From: Brevundimonas subvibrioides
GTDB lineage: Bacteria; Pseudomonadota; Alphaproteobacteria; Caulobacterales; Caulobacteraceae
Direction: 5' to 3'
Assembly: GCF_002280785.1 (NCBI RefSeq)
Contig: NZ_NCEQ01000013.1
Coordinates: 1-64,000, forward strand
Length of the DNA: 64,000 bases
Shown piece after piece: positions 1-10,371 of this stretch. Every line of letters begins with the position of its first letter. Positions within the stretch are counted from its first letter, which is position 1. The notes under the pieces are model-generated. The model had not been told where the DNA came from. It was given only the letters and a program-made list of their open reading frames with translations, and made no database searches. Made by a program: the position numbers and the translations under genes.

Positions 1-1386
<1,386 letters not shown>

Positions 1387-1479
1387 TCAGTTCAATTCTC
1401 CGCGCCGTCAGGACCCCGCCGGCCCGTCGGCAAAAATGCAACATTCGATCCGAAATAGAACGCATGCGGGCCGAGTTCG

Positions 1480-3351
1480 TTACGAACCAGCCTCATCGTC
1501 CCAGATCATTCCGGTCTTGATGGCTCGTCGCAATGCATCGCGCTCCGCCTTCAGACGACTGAAGGCGGATGCGTCGAAAGCGTGATCCGCCCCCGACTTC
1601 GCTGACGCCAGCGCCGCGTCCAGTCCCGCAACGCGGGTCAGGGCGTCGAAGCCTTGCGACCACCGGACCCTTGCTTTGGCGAGGGGCGCATTTGCGGCCA
1701 GGAAAGGCGCGCCGGACTTTGCCGCCGCCTTCTCGACCTCGCGCACTAAAGCATCGTGTCCGGAGGTCGCGAGATGGCGACGCAAGGCCGCGCTGTCAAG
1801 CGTTTGGCCGCCAAACCGCAACCTGACCAGCTCCTGCGCCAGCCCATCCAGAGCCGGATCACCGAAGCCATGCGAGGCGATCGCCTCCAGGTGGTCGTCC
1901 ATCCGCTCCGGATCCTCGATGGCGCCATGGGCGAGGGCGGCTGCGATCGGCTCGATCGATCGGGTCAGGGCGTGCATCGCCGAGGCGCCCTCCGCCGTCT
2001 GGCCGAGCTTCGGCGGCACGCCCGGCTTCCAGCGTCCGCCGGGTTGCTGGGCGCGTGGCTGGGGCGCCGACCGACCGGGGAAGAGGGCGTCGAAGCGGTC
2101 GAACAGTTCGCGCCGATACTGTTCGGCCAGATCCTTGTCCTGGATCGCCGCCGCCGCCGTGCGCAGCCGCCCTTTCAGCCCGGCCCGGCGCTCGGGCGTA
2201 TCCAGCGGTTCGGCCTCGGCCTCGCGGCGGAACAGGACCTCGGCGAAGGTCCGCGTCTCCGTCATGGCCTGACGCAGGGCCGGCGCGCCCTTGTCTCTCA
2301 GGATGTCGTCCGGGTCCTGCCCGCCTTCCAGCAGGGCGAAGCGGAACGATCGACCCGGCTTCAGCAGCGGCAGGGCGCGTTCGATGGCGCGATAGGCCGC
2401 CCGTTGCCCTGCCCCGTCCCCGTCGAAACACAGGACCGGCTCGGACGACACCCTCCACAGCAGGGCCATCTGATCCTCGGTCAGGGCCGTGCCCATCGGC
2501 GCCACGGCCGGCAGGCCCGCGCGCTGGCAGGCGATGACGTCCATATAGCCCTCGACCACGATCACGGCCTGGGTCGATTTCGACTCCGCGCCGAGGATGC
2601 GCCGGGCCTCGGGCAGGCCGTACAGGGTCGCTCCCTTGTGGAAGAGCGGGCTCTCCGGCCCGTTCAGATATTTGGCCCGGTCGTCGGGGTTCATCGCCCG
2701 GCCGCCGAAGCTGACCAGACGTCCGCGCGCGTCCAGGATCGGGAACATCAGCCGGTCGCGGAAGCGGTCATAGGGATTGCCGCCGCCCTCCGGCGAGATC
2801 AGCATCCCCATCTCGACCAGATCGCCCGGCCTGGCCCCGCGCTGGACCAGCGCCGCCTTCAGCCCCTCGCGGTCGTTCGGCGCATAGCCGAGGCCGAACC
2901 GCTCCCACTGGTCCTCCGGCAGGCCGCGCTTCTCAAGATAGTCCCGCGCCGCCTTGCCGGTCGATCGACGCAGGTTCGCCGCGAACCATTTCTGGGCCAG
3001 GTCCATCCAGTCGGACAGGCCCTGCTTCCTGGCCTCGCGCTCGGCGGCCTGCGGATCCTCGGCCGGCATCTGCATCCCCGCCTCGGCGGCCAGCCGCTCG
3101 ACCGCTTCGGGGAAGCTCAGCCGCTCGGTCTCCTGCAGGAAGGAGATCACGTCGCCATGTTTGCCCGACGAGAAGTCGTGGAAGAAACCCTTGTCGTCAT
3201 TGACGAAGAACGACGGCGACTTCTCCTTGGAGAAGGGCGACAGCCCCACCCATTCGCGCCCCTGACGCTTGAGCTTCACCGACCGCCCGATCACGTCGGA
3301 CGGGCGAAGGCGGGCCTTCAGTTCCTCAAGGAAGCGGTCATCGAAACGCAC
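1480..3351 (-). CDS. dnaG: DNA primase DnaG lacking the usual zinc ligands
   Basis: Makes RNA primers for chromosomal replication. The 623-residue protein has the N-terminal primase domain, the TOPRIM core with EGYMD near residue 270 and DGDGAG near 315, and a C-terminal helicase-binding region, as in the family. The N-terminal CHC2 zinc-binding domain keeps its fold signature (PFSKEKSPSFFVND, FHDFSSGKHGD), but the four expected ligands read Ser38, Ser41, Asp59 and Ser62 instead of Cys/His/Cys/Cys. The domain therefore probably does not bind zinc. The gene precedes rpoD on the same strand. A CtrA-like box lies 38 bases upstream of the start. Confidence 0.96.
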   Translation of the reverse strand: MRFDDRFLEELKARLRPSDVIGRSVKLKRQGREWVGLSPFSKEKSPSFFVNDDKGFFHDFSSGKHGDVISFLQETERLSFPEAVERLAAEAGMQMPAEDPQAAEREARKQGLSDWMDLAQKWFAANLRRSTGKAARDYLEKRGLPEDQWERFGLGYAPNDREGLKAALVQRGARPGDLVEMGMLISPEGGGNPYDRFRDRLMFPILDARGRLVSFGGRAMNPDDRAKYLNGPESPLFHKGATLYGLPEARRILGAESKSTQAVIVVEGYMDVIACQRAGLPAVAPMGTALTEDQMALLWRVSSEPVLCFDGDGAGQRAAYRAIERALPLLKPGRSFRFALLEGGQDPDDILRDKGAPALRQAMTETRTFAEVLFRREAEAEPLDTPERRAGLKGRLRTAAAAIQDKDLAEQYRRELFDRFDALFPGRSAPQPRAQQPGGRWKPGVPPKLGQTAEGASAMHALTRSIEPIAAALAHGAIEDPERMDDHLEAIASHGFGDPALDGLAQELVRLRFGGQTLDSAALRRHLATSGHDALVREVEKAAAKSGAPFLAANAPLAKARVRWSQGFDALTRVAGLDAALASAKSGADHAFDASAFSRLKAERDALRRAIKTGMIWDDEAGS

Positions 3352-3388
3352 CGCTCCGTATACCGCGCTCTACGCCGCAGCGGAGCCA

Positions 3389-3403
3389 TTAACCAAGCGT
3401 TAA
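3389..3403. promoter_or_regulatory. Candidate CtrA binding box upstream of dnaG
   Basis: The sequence reads TTAA, seven bases, TTAA followed by C. This fits the full consensus reported for the cell-cycle regulator CtrA in Caulobacter. It can also be read as two direct TTAACC half-sites 11 bases apart. It starts 38 bases upstream of the dnaG ATG. In a GC-rich sequence TTAA is uncommon, so a correctly spaced pair is unlikely by chance. Binding itself is inference. Confidence 0.55.
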
Positions 3404-3550
3404 CCAAGAAGGCTAAACCGGGACCATAGGCTTCTGTTTTTTCAGGACATTTTTTGGTCCGAATGCGGAACTATCCACAGAAGACAGGGTTAATCCACTG
3501 TTCCCTCCGGCGCAGAAGCACCGACCTACTCTTCAAGCCAGAGCCGCTCC

Positions 3551-3817
3551 ATGTTCATCGCCATCGCCCAACCGGCAGTCGAGCCCATCGGACCCGATCC
3601 TGTCGCCGTGCCCTATGCCCCTAGGGTTCACGACCTGAAACCGCGTGCGCTCCACGCCCTCCTGCTGGCCAATGCGGCCCAGCGACGCCTGAGGGGTCTG
3701 GAGCGGAAGCGGGCCGATCGGCCGGAAGACGCCGCCTACTGGCTGCACGCCGCCCCGGTCGCGGTGAAGAAGGCCTGCGCGCTCCGCGAAGAACGCAGCT
3801 TCGCGCCGCTTCCCTAG
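3551..3817 (+). CDS. Small hypothetical protein, doubtful
   Basis: An 88-codon ORF begins with MFIAIAQP and is rich in Ala, Arg and Leu, with no recognised domain. It sits alone between the divergent dnaG promoter region and the convergent patatin gene, whose stop is four bases beyond. No clear Shine-Dalgarno sequence precedes the ATG. A 71-codon ORF occupies the opposite strand here, so coding is uncertain. The +strand reading is preferred because it is longer and fills the gap exactly between its neighbours. Confidence 0.38.
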   Translation: MFIAIAQPAVEPIGPDPVAVPYAPRVHDLKPRALHALLLANAAQRRLRGLERKRADRPEDAAYWLHAAPVAVKKACALREERSFAPLP

Positions 3818-3820
3818 GGT

Positions 3821-4963
3821 TTATCTCCAGGCAGCGCCCGAGATCGCGCCCTGCCGCCCGATCTCATAGACCGCGCTCATGGACTCGAGGCTGAAGTCCA
3901 GGGCCGAGGCCTCGGAGTCGTCCGGCAGGGCGGCGTAGCGGAAGAACAGGTCGTTCCGGTCCGCGAAAGCGTGGTTGCCCGCCAGGGTCGTCACCAGGGA
4001 AGCGCGCAGCAGGATGTCGATACTGCGGCCCAGCACGCCCTGGGGTGTGTCCTTCGTGATCCCGAAGCTCGGACTGGTTCGCCCGTTCACCACCACATAG
4101 AAGCGCGCGCCGCGCAGGGTGTCGGACGGCTCCTCGAACGACCACAGGGTCTCCGGCACCGCCAGGAAGGGCGCCGCCACCCCGCCGTCCACATGCATCT
4201 CCTCAAAACGACGACCGGCGTTGTCTGACTGGATCAGAACGGGCGGAAAGGCGCCGGGAATGCTGGCTGAGGCCACCAGCACGCTGCGAAACAGCTCCAG
4301 CGCCTGGGGCGTGCCTTGCGTCGCAATGGCGCCCAGGTCCCAGCTGACGCCGCGTTGGGAGTCGAGGTCCGTGGTCGCAACCAGCAAGACCCGACCCTTG
4401 GCGTATTCCGCCGCGACTGCGCGCAGGACATCCTCGGTCACGAACCGCTCGACCAGGGATCGAAGAGGCGCCGATTTGTAGATGCCGGACCCGATCAGAG
4501 CGCCCAGTCCCCGGGATTGCAGCAGACCCGCCGCCGCTCCGCCGGTATAGGCTTCGGCCAGTTCGTCGTCGTAGTCGGGGCCGAGGAAGACGAAGGGCGC
4601 GGCCAGCGCCCCGGTCGAGACTCCGGTGACAACCTCAAAGTCCGGCCGCTCGCCCGTCTCGCTCCAGCCCTTCATCAGGCCTGCGGTGAATGCGCCGTTA
4701 GATCCGCCGCCGGACAGGGCGATGAAGTCCAGCCGCCCATCCTCTCCGACCGGCACCCCTTCGCGGAACGCCTGCTGGAAGATCGCGGCGCGGTCTTCGG
4801 CGTCGAGATAGACGCGGATCGGATGGTTCGGGGCCGAGATCAGCCCCATCGGCCGCGCGCCTGCGCGGTCCTGGAGGTCAAACGACGACCGGGCCCCGCT
4901 GGCGCAGGCGCCGAGCATCAGCATGAGGGCGAGAAGGGTCAGGCGAACCGGCATGGCCCTCAA
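3821..4963 (-). CDS. Patatin-like phospholipase, lipoprotein
   Basis: Predicted serine lipid acyl hydrolase of the patatin family, anchored in the envelope. The N-terminus is a lipoprotein signal with lipobox LGAC near residue 19. The patatin core follows: oxyanion loop GGGSNGAF near residue 86, nucleophile elbow GVSTG near 115 and the dyad aspartate in DGG near 240. All catalytic motifs are present, so an active enzyme is expected. An alternative start is Met4. It lies nine bases after the glycosyltransferase-like gene and downstream of carA, so co-transcription is likely. The substrate is unknown. Confidence 0.88.
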   Translation of the reverse strand: MRAMPVRLTLLALMLMLGACASGARSSFDLQDRAGARPMGLISAPNHPIRVYLDAEDRAAIFQQAFREGVPVGEDGRLDFIALSGGGSNGAFTAGLMKGWSETGERPDFEVVTGVSTGALAAPFVFLGPDYDDELAEAYTGGAAAGLLQSRGLGALIGSGIYKSAPLRSLVERFVTEDVLRAVAAEYAKGRVLLVATTDLDSQRGVSWDLGAIATQGTPQALELFRSVLVASASIPGAFPPVLIQSDNAGRRFEEMHVDGGVAAPFLAVPETLWSFEEPSDTLRGARFYVVVNGRTSPSFGITKDTPQGVLGRSIDILLRASLVTTLAGNHAFADRNDLFFRYAALPDDSEASALDFSLESMSAVYEIGRQGAISGAAWR

Positions 4964-4972
4964 CCTATCACG

Positions 4973-5929
4973 TCAGCGCAGTTCAGGCAGACGCCGCATC
5001 AGGGAATCGCGCAGACGACGGCCGCGCTCGGCCACGCCCTTGGGGCGGACCCGCTCGCGCACCTCCAGCCCCCCGCCCCAGCGGCCGCGGGTCGCCTCGG
5101 CCAGATGGGGGTGGCGGTCGTGCTGATGGACGATGGCGCTGACCGAACCATCGGGGTTGACCACCTCGCCGTTCGCAAACGTCAGGGTCTCGCCGGGCGT
5201 CAGGCCGATGGTGGCGACCCGGCCGAAGTTCTCGCGGACCTCGGCCTCCACCAACCCCATATGCACCGCGATGTTGCAGGCGGCCTGGTCCGTGCCGAAG
5301 GCCCCGCCGATCTCCGAGCGCGGGATCGCCGCCAGCATCAGAACCATACGGCAGAACCGGGCGACCTCCCGGCGCGGCCCCATGACCGTGCCGACACAGA
5401 TCGCGGGAGCCGACGCCAGATCCTGGGCCATCCGGTCTCCGGCCAGGGCTCGCAGATATTTCATGTTGAAGGCGTGATCGCCGAGCACGTCACCCTCGAC
5501 GAAGACCTCCAGCCCCGTCGGCGCCGGCGCAAATGGCGGTCGCTGGAACAGGACGTCGCGCACGTCGGTCAGCAGGACATTCCGCACCTCGGGCCTATCC
5601 GCCAGATAGCGATCGAAGGCCGCGAACCGGGCGATGACCGCGTGGGGCTCCCAGCCCTCGACCATGTCCGCCGGCAGGGCATGGACCCCGTGCTCTTCCA
5701 GCAGGGCGATCACATCGGACCGGTCGTCGACGACCAGGGCGACCTCGCCATCGAACACCGCGCGCAGCGAGCGCACGAACGGGGCGATGTCATGGGAGTC
5801 GTAGCCGGTCGCGTAGCCCAACACGAGATCACCCGGAGCCGCCGAGACGGTTCGGGATCCTCCCCCATCCTTGCCCAGCGCGACGGCGAGCCAGCCAAGA
5901 TAGGCCGAGGTCGCCGCGTGAATGGCCAT
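4973..5929 (-). CDS. Predicted glycosyltransferase-like protein
   Basis: A 318-residue protein with a GT-A-like layout. An N-terminal Rossmann-like segment (DLVLGYATGYD, then ALVVDDR) is followed near residue 118 by LLTDVRDVLFQ, an Asp-x-x-Asp element typical of nucleotide-sugar and metal-binding transferases. There is no signal peptide or membrane span. It starts one base after the carA stop and is followed within nine bases by the patatin gene, which suggests a carA-led transcript. The family was recognised only from this motif and fold pattern; donor and acceptor are unknown. Confidence 0.6.
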   Translation of the reverse strand: MAIHAATSAYLGWLAVALGKDGGGSRTVSAAPGDLVLGYATGYDSHDIAPFVRSLRAVFDGEVALVVDDRSDVIALLEEHGVHALPADMVEGWEPHAVIARFAAFDRYLADRPEVRNVLLTDVRDVLFQRPPFAPAPTGLEVFVEGDVLGDHAFNMKYLRALAGDRMAQDLASAPAICVGTVMGPRREVARFCRMVLMLAAIPRSEIGGAFGTDQAACNIAVHMGLVEAEVRENFGRVATIGLTPGETLTFANGEVVNPDGSVSAIVHQHDRHPHLAEATRGRWGGGLEVRERVRPKGVAERGRRLRDSLMRRLPELR

Positions 5930-5930
5930 T

Positions 5931-7088
5931 CTAGGCCTTCATCAGGTCGTTGAACCGGTCGAACAGATACAGGCTGTCCGTCGGTCCCGGTGAGGCTTCC
6001 GGGTGGTGCTGGACGCTGAACACCGGACGGCCCTTCAGCTGGATGCCGCAGTTGGTGCCGTCGAACAGGCTGACATGGGTCTCCTCGACTGCGTCTGGCA
6101 GGCTGTCGCGGTCGACGGTGAAGCCATGGTTCATCGACACGATCTCGACCTTGCCGGTCGTCAGATCCTTCACCGGATGATTCGCGCCGTGGTGGCCCTG
6201 GTCCATCTTCACGGTCCTGGCGCCGAGCGCGAGGGCCAGCATCTGGTGACCGAGGCAAATGCCGAAGACCGGCTTGCCGCTCTCGACCAGCTTCCTGATC
6301 TCGGGCACGGCGTACTCGCCGGTCGCCGCCGGATCGCCCGGGCCGTTCGACAGGACGACGCCGTCCGGCGAGCGGGCCAGAATCTCCTCGGCCGTCGTCG
6401 TGGCGGGGACCACGGTGATCTTCGCGCCGGTCGAGGCCAGCGCCCGCAGGATGTTTCGCTTCACGCCGTAATCGACGACGACGACGGTCTTGCGCCCCTC
6501 GGTCTTCGGGTGCCCCTCCGGCCATTGCCACAGGCCCTCGTCCCATTCGAACGCCTGAAGGGTCGAGGCGGGCCTTGCGAGGTCGAGGCCGACGAGGCCG
6601 GTCCAGGCCTTCGCCTGCGCCACGAGGGCGTCCAGATCGAATTGCCCGTCCGGATCGTGGGCGATCACCGCGTGGGGCGCGCCGTGGTCGCGGATGCGCT
6701 GGGTCAGGGCGCGGGTGTCGATGCCCGCCAGGCCCACGACGCCGCGCCGCTTCATCCAGACGTCGAAGCTCGAGTCCGAGCGCCAGTTGGCCGGATCGGT
6801 CGGCAGGTCGCGGAAGATCGCGCCCCGAGCCGAGGTGTCAGACCCGCCGCCCATCTGTTCGATGTCCTCCACGTTCGTGCCGGTGTTGCCGACGTGCGGG
6901 AAGGTGAAGGCCAGGATCTGGCTCATGTAGGACGGGTCGGTCAGGATTTCCTGATACCCGGTCATCGCCGTGTTGAAGACCACCTCGCCGAGCGCCGAGC
7001 CGGTCGCGCCGACCCCCACGCCCTGGAAGATCGTGCCGTCTGCGAGAGCGAGGACGCCAGTGGCGCCGGGGAGAAGCTTGTCGGTCAT
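5931..7088 (-). CDS. carA: Carbamoyl-phosphate synthase small subunit
   Basis: The glutaminase subunit releases ammonia from glutamine for carbamoyl phosphate synthesis by CarB, feeding arginine and pyrimidine pathways. The protein begins [18 protein letters not shown]. It carries the class I glutamine amidotransferase nucleophile in GICLGHQML and the His/Glu pair in HHPEASPGP near the C-terminus. An upstream in-frame start at 7121 would add 11 residues. The ATG at 7088 is preferred because it has a GAGG eight bases before it and matches the usual N-terminus. carB is about 10 kb away on the other strand, so the two subunits are not in one operon. Confidence 0.96.
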   Translation of the reverse strand: MTDKLLPGATGVLALADGTIFQGVGVGATGSALGEVVFNTAMTGYQEILTDPSYMSQILAFTFPHVGNTGTNVEDIEQMGGGSDTSARGAIFRDLPTDPANWRSDSSFDVWMKRRGVVGLAGIDTRALTQRIRDHGAPHAVIAHDPDGQFDLDALVAQAKAWTGLVGLDLARPASTLQAFEWDEGLWQWPEGHPKTEGRKTVVVVDYGVKRNILRALASTGAKITVVPATTTAEEILARSPDGVVLSNGPGDPAATGEYAVPEIRKLVESGKPVFGICLGHQMLALALGARTVKMDQGHHGANHPVKDLTTGKVEIVSMNHGFTVDRDSLPDAVEETHVSLFDGTNCGIQLKGRPVFSVQHHPEASPGPTDSLYLFDRFNDLMKA

Positions 7089-7177
7089 GCGCGCCTCATA
7101 GCACCGAATCCCGGCGCTCAAACGGCGGCGTGACTACCGGGGCGAATGTCGGCGGTCAACGCCGTCGGCGGCGGTCG

Positions 7178-8479
7178 TCATGGCTCTGTTGCCGCGAGAC
7201 GCCGCCTCCGCAGCCCGAGACCGACCCAGACGACGGTCGTCACCGCGAAAAAGGCCATCGCGATCCCCAGAAAGACCCAGCCAGACATCGCAACGGCCCA
7301 GCCGCAGAAGGCCAGGCCGCCCAGCGCCGCGATCCGCTCCGGCCAGCGGTCGGTGAACCGCATCAGGGCCACGCAGCAGAACCCGTAGACGACGAGGAAC
7401 AGCACGGTCGTCGCGCCGATCAGCAGACCGAACTGCCCGGCGAGCCGGGGCTGGGCGCTGGCCAGGACGATGACGGTCATCAGCACGCCGTGGATCAGGG
7501 GATTGGCGGGCGGCGTCACCGCCCCATGGCCGAAGACCCGGGGCAGGAAGCCCTGGCGGGCGCCGGCGCGGGCGGTCTCTCCGGTCAGCATCATCCAGCC
7601 GCCCAGCGTTCCCAGTGTCTTGGCCACGGCGCAGACCGCGACGAAGCCTGCCGCCCCGCTTCCGATCACCCGCACGGCCACATCGGCGAACGGGCTGCTG
7701 GACTGCGCCAGCTCCGCCGCCGGGATGACGCCGAACACCGCGGCACTGACCGCGATATAGATGATGGCCGCCAGGGTGACGCCCACGAAGGTGGCGCGAC
7801 CGACGTTCCGTTCGGGGTCCTTCAGCCTCTGGGCCACCACTCCAGCGCTCTCGAAGCCCAGGAAGGCCCAGAAGATCAGCGCCATGGAGGCCGGGACGCT
7901 CGACGTCAGACCGACGCCGGCCGGCGACCATGACGCCGCGAAGACCGCCGGGTCGAAGGCGATCGCGCCAGCGAACACCGCGATCACCAGGGGAACTAGA
8001 CCCACAGCCAGGGTCAGCCCGCCGAAACGCGCCACAGCCCGGGGCCCGGCCATATAGAGAAGGGTGGTCAGCCATATGAGGGCGACATTGCACACGGCGC
8101 CGGGCCAACGCTCCGCCAGCATCGGGACGAAGAACGCCATGTATCCGGTGGCGGCCACCGCAATGGCGACATTGCCGACCCAGTTGCCGACCCAGTAGGC
8201 CACCGACGCCTGATAGCCGAAGAAACGGCCGAGCCCCTGCCCCGCGTAGCCTGACAGGCTGTCGGCCGCGGGCAGCGTTCGGCCCAGGCCCGCGAACACG
8301 GCGGCCAGCAGCAAGGCGCCCAATGCGGCCACGACCCAGCCCACCAGACTGGAGCTGCCGATCGACGCCAGCGAGGCCGGAAGGAGATACACGCCCGAGC
8401 CGATCATGTTGCCGGTGACGAGGAGGGCGGCGAGACCCCAGCCGAGTTTGCGGTCGCCCGCCGGTTGCGCGTCGGTCAT
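7178..8479 (-). CDS. APC-family amino acid permease/antiporter
   Basis: Inner-membrane transporter of the amino acid-polyamine-organocation superfamily. It has about 12 hydrophobic segments over 433 residues. The first helix contains TGNMIGSGVYLLP, the unwound substrate-binding G-x-G element of AdiC/PotE-like antiporters. The start at 8479 is chosen over 8503 because AGGGGGA lies just upstream. It follows the Rieske oxygenase by 24 bases and the SDR before that, so these three form a likely catabolic operon whose amino-acid or amine substrate would enter through this permease. Substrate is inferred only. Confidence 0.87.
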   Translation of the reverse strand: MTDAQPAGDRKLGWGLAALLVTGNMIGSGVYLLPASLASIGSSSLVGWVVAALGALLLAAVFAGLGRTLPAADSLSGYAGQGLGRFFGYQASVAYWVGNWVGNVAIAVAATGYMAFFVPMLAERWPGAVCNVALIWLTTLLYMAGPRAVARFGGLTLAVGLVPLVIAVFAGAIAFDPAVFAASWSPAGVGLTSSVPASMALIFWAFLGFESAGVVAQRLKDPERNVGRATFVGVTLAAIIYIAVSAAVFGVIPAAELAQSSSPFADVAVRVIGSGAAGFVAVCAVAKTLGTLGGWMMLTGETARAGARQGFLPRVFGHGAVTPPANPLIHGVLMTVIVLASAQPRLAGQFGLLIGATTVLFLVVYGFCCVALMRFTDRWPERIAALGGLAFCGWAVAMSGWVFLGIAMAFFAVTTVVWVGLGLRRRRLAATEP

Positions 8480-8503
8480 CCGGTTCCCCCTTGCCGGCCT
8501 CAC

Positions 8504-9502
8504 TCAAGCATGGACGGCGCCGATCCGCATCTGGAACCACGCCACGGCGGCCTCGTGGCGAGGACTCAACACACCGGTCTCATAGGCGCCCGCCGTCAGG
8601 TTCCGCTGCACGGCCTCGCAGATGGCCGCGTCCTCGGCGGTCAGCCGGTCCGATGCGACCAGCGCCTCGCCCAGCGCGCCCTCCCCGCCGTCGTTGAGGA
8701 ACAGATAGTCCAGCCGCGTGCGACCCGGCCCGACCGGCGTCATCCGCTCGATCATCGCCCCGTCGCGATAGACGTTGATCCCGAGGTTGGGCCACAGCCA
8801 GCCCCAGACCCCGGCCTGGGGTCCGTCGTTCACCCCGACCGCCTCCTGGATCACCAGATCGCCCTCGACCCGGACGCGGTATTCCGCCGGGCCCAGTTCG
8901 TCGGCGAGGACGGGATGGACCGAACCGATGTGGTAGCCCTCCAGATAGTTCTCGGCATAGACCTTCCAGTCGCAGTCCAGGACATGGGTGCGGCGCGCGG
9001 CCGGGCGGGCGATGTCGAACCCCCGTGCCGCCAGCAACATCTCGAGCGGCGCAACGATCTGGCCCAGGGGCGCAGCGTCGGGGTCCAGCGTCACGAACAC
9101 CAGCCCGCGCCAGGTCTCCAGCCTCAGACCCAACAGGCCGAATTCGCGGGGATCGAACCCCTCGGCGGCGCCGAACCCCGTCGCCGCCCTCAGCCGACCC
9201 TCAAGCGAGTAGCGCCAGCCGTGGTAGCCGCACACCAGTTCGCGCCCGCAATTCCCTGCGACGCCGCTGACCAGCGGCCCGGCCCGGTGGCGGCAGACAT
9301 TGTGGAAGGCCCGCAGCGCGCCGTCCGCTCCTCGCACCATCAGCAACTGATGCCCTGCGACGTCGGTGGCGATCCAGTCGCCGGCGTCCGGCGCCTCGGC
9401 CTCATGAGCGAGGAACAGCCACGTGTGTCCGAACAGGCCCGTGCGCTCGCGCAGCCAAGCGTCGGGACATCCGTAAAGCCGGGCCGGAAGAGTGACCTGC
9501 AT
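8504..9502 (-). CDS. Rieske non-haem iron oxygenase, alpha subunit
   Basis: Aromatic-ring or amine-type oxygenase component. The Rieske [2Fe-2S] motif is complete (CRHR, 16 residues, CGYH). The mononuclear iron site appears as ENYLEGYHIGSVHP. Length is about 332 residues, slightly short for the family. The start at 9502 gives a typical N-terminus (MQVTLPARLY); a GTG at 9577 would add 25 residues and overlap the SDR stop. No reductase or ferredoxin partner is nearby. The motif resembles choline/carnitine-type monooxygenases, and the linked amino acid permease fits an amine substrate. This is inference. Confidence 0.88.
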   Translation of the reverse strand: MQVTLPARLYGCPDAWLRERTGLFGHTWLFLAHEAEAPDAGDWIATDVAGHQLLMVRGADGALRAFHNVCRHRAGPLVSGVAGNCGRELVCGYHGWRYSLEGRLRAATGFGAAEGFDPREFGLLGLRLETWRGLVFVTLDPDAAPLGQIVAPLEMLLAARGFDIARPAARRTHVLDCDWKVYAENYLEGYHIGSVHPVLADELGPAEYRVRVEGDLVIQEAVGVNDGPQAGVWGWLWPNLGINVYRDGAMIERMTPVGPGRTRLDYLFLNDGGEGALGEALVASDRLTAEDAAICEAVQRNLTAGAYETGVLSPRHEAAVAWFQMRIGAVHA

Positions 9503-9557
9503 GACCCGACAAGGCCCCGGCGGCCCGGCGTCGTCAAGCGGCTCGACTTTCCGCAGG

Positions 9558-10262
9558 CTAGGCCGGGATTCGTGCACCGTCCCACGCGAAGACGCCGCCG
9601 CTATCCCCAGGAGTCAGGCCGTCAAGGACGCCCAACAGATATCCCGCAGAGGCAGCGGGGGTGAACAGGGCTTCCGGCGACACCCCTTTTTGGAACGGTT
9701 CGCTCAGCCCCGTACTCACCGTCCCGGGATGCAGCCCCGCCACAATCGCCTGGGGATGGGAGCGCGCCATCTCGATCGCGAGGTTGCGAACGATCATGTT
9801 CAGCGCCGCCTTGGACGCACGATAGCTGTGCCAGCCGCCCAGACGGTTGTCGCCGATCGATCCGACCCGTGCCGACAGGGCGGCGAACACAGCGCGCCGG
9901 TCGCGGGGCAGCAACGGCAGGAAATGCTTGGCGACGAGCGCCGGGCCGACGGTGTTGACGCGGTAGTCTCGCAGCAGGTGCTCCGCCGTCATCGCCCTGA
10001 AGGATCGTTCGGGCGCCTCGCCGTGGTGCAGGACGCCGGTGGCTACGAAAATCAGAACCGGAGCCGGTCCGTCCGCGATTCGCCCGGCGGCGGCGGCGAT
10101 GCTGGCCTCGTCTTCCAGATCCAGTCCCGTGACCGAGCGGGACAGGCGGTGAATGGTGGAGAAACGTCCCGACGCCGCCAGCCCATCAGCCACGGCCGCC
10201 CCGATGCCACCCGATGCACCGACAACAACAGCGGAAGCGACGTCTGGACCGAGAGTCTGCAT
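9558..10262 (-). CDS. Short-chain dehydrogenase/reductase
   Basis: NAD(P)-dependent oxidoreductase with a Rossmann N-terminus (VVVGASGGIGAAV), catalytic Ser in SARVGSIG, and Tyr/Lys in YRASK. At 234 residues it resembles the C-factor-like SDR group. The ATG at 10262 is preferred over a TTG at 10274 that adds four residues. The stop is followed by the Rieske oxygenase, with overlap if that gene uses its upstream GTG. Probable first gene of the SDR, oxygenase, permease transcript. Substrate unknown. Confidence 0.88.
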   Translation of the reverse strand: MQTLGPDVASAVVVGASGGIGAAVADGLAASGRFSTIHRLSRSVTGLDLEDEASIAAAAGRIADGPAPVLIFVATGVLHHGEAPERSFRAMTAEHLLRDYRVNTVGPALVAKHFLPLLPRDRRAVFAALSARVGSIGDNRLGGWHSYRASKAALNMIVRNLAIEMARSHPQAIVAGLHPGTVSTGLSEPFQKGVSPEALFTPAASAGYLLGVLDGLTPGDSGGVFAWDGARIPA

Positions 10263-10331
10263 GCGTCCGATCAACGCCCTCCAGGGGGGAAGAACAAGCC
10301 GGCATCACGTCGCGCCCTTGCCACCCCATAT

Positions 10332-10348
10332 ACTTTGTAATACAAAGT
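10332..10348. promoter_or_regulatory. Perfect 17-bp inverted repeat, candidate operator
   Basis: ACTTTGTA, one central A, then TACAAAGT: eight-base arms with perfect symmetry. It lies 23 bases upstream of the ATG of the secreted alpha/beta hydrolase, in the only AT-rich stretch between this gene and the divergent SDR. Size and place fit the operator of a dimeric HTH repressor controlling one or both divergent genes. No regulator gene is adjacent. Confidence 0.6.
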
Positions 10349-10371
10349 GCTTTAATTACGGAGATCCACTG

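Noticed and set aside
1756..3429. 557-codon plus-strand frame
   Set aside because: Antisense to dnaG over its full length, Arg/Gly/Gln-rich, no domain pattern.
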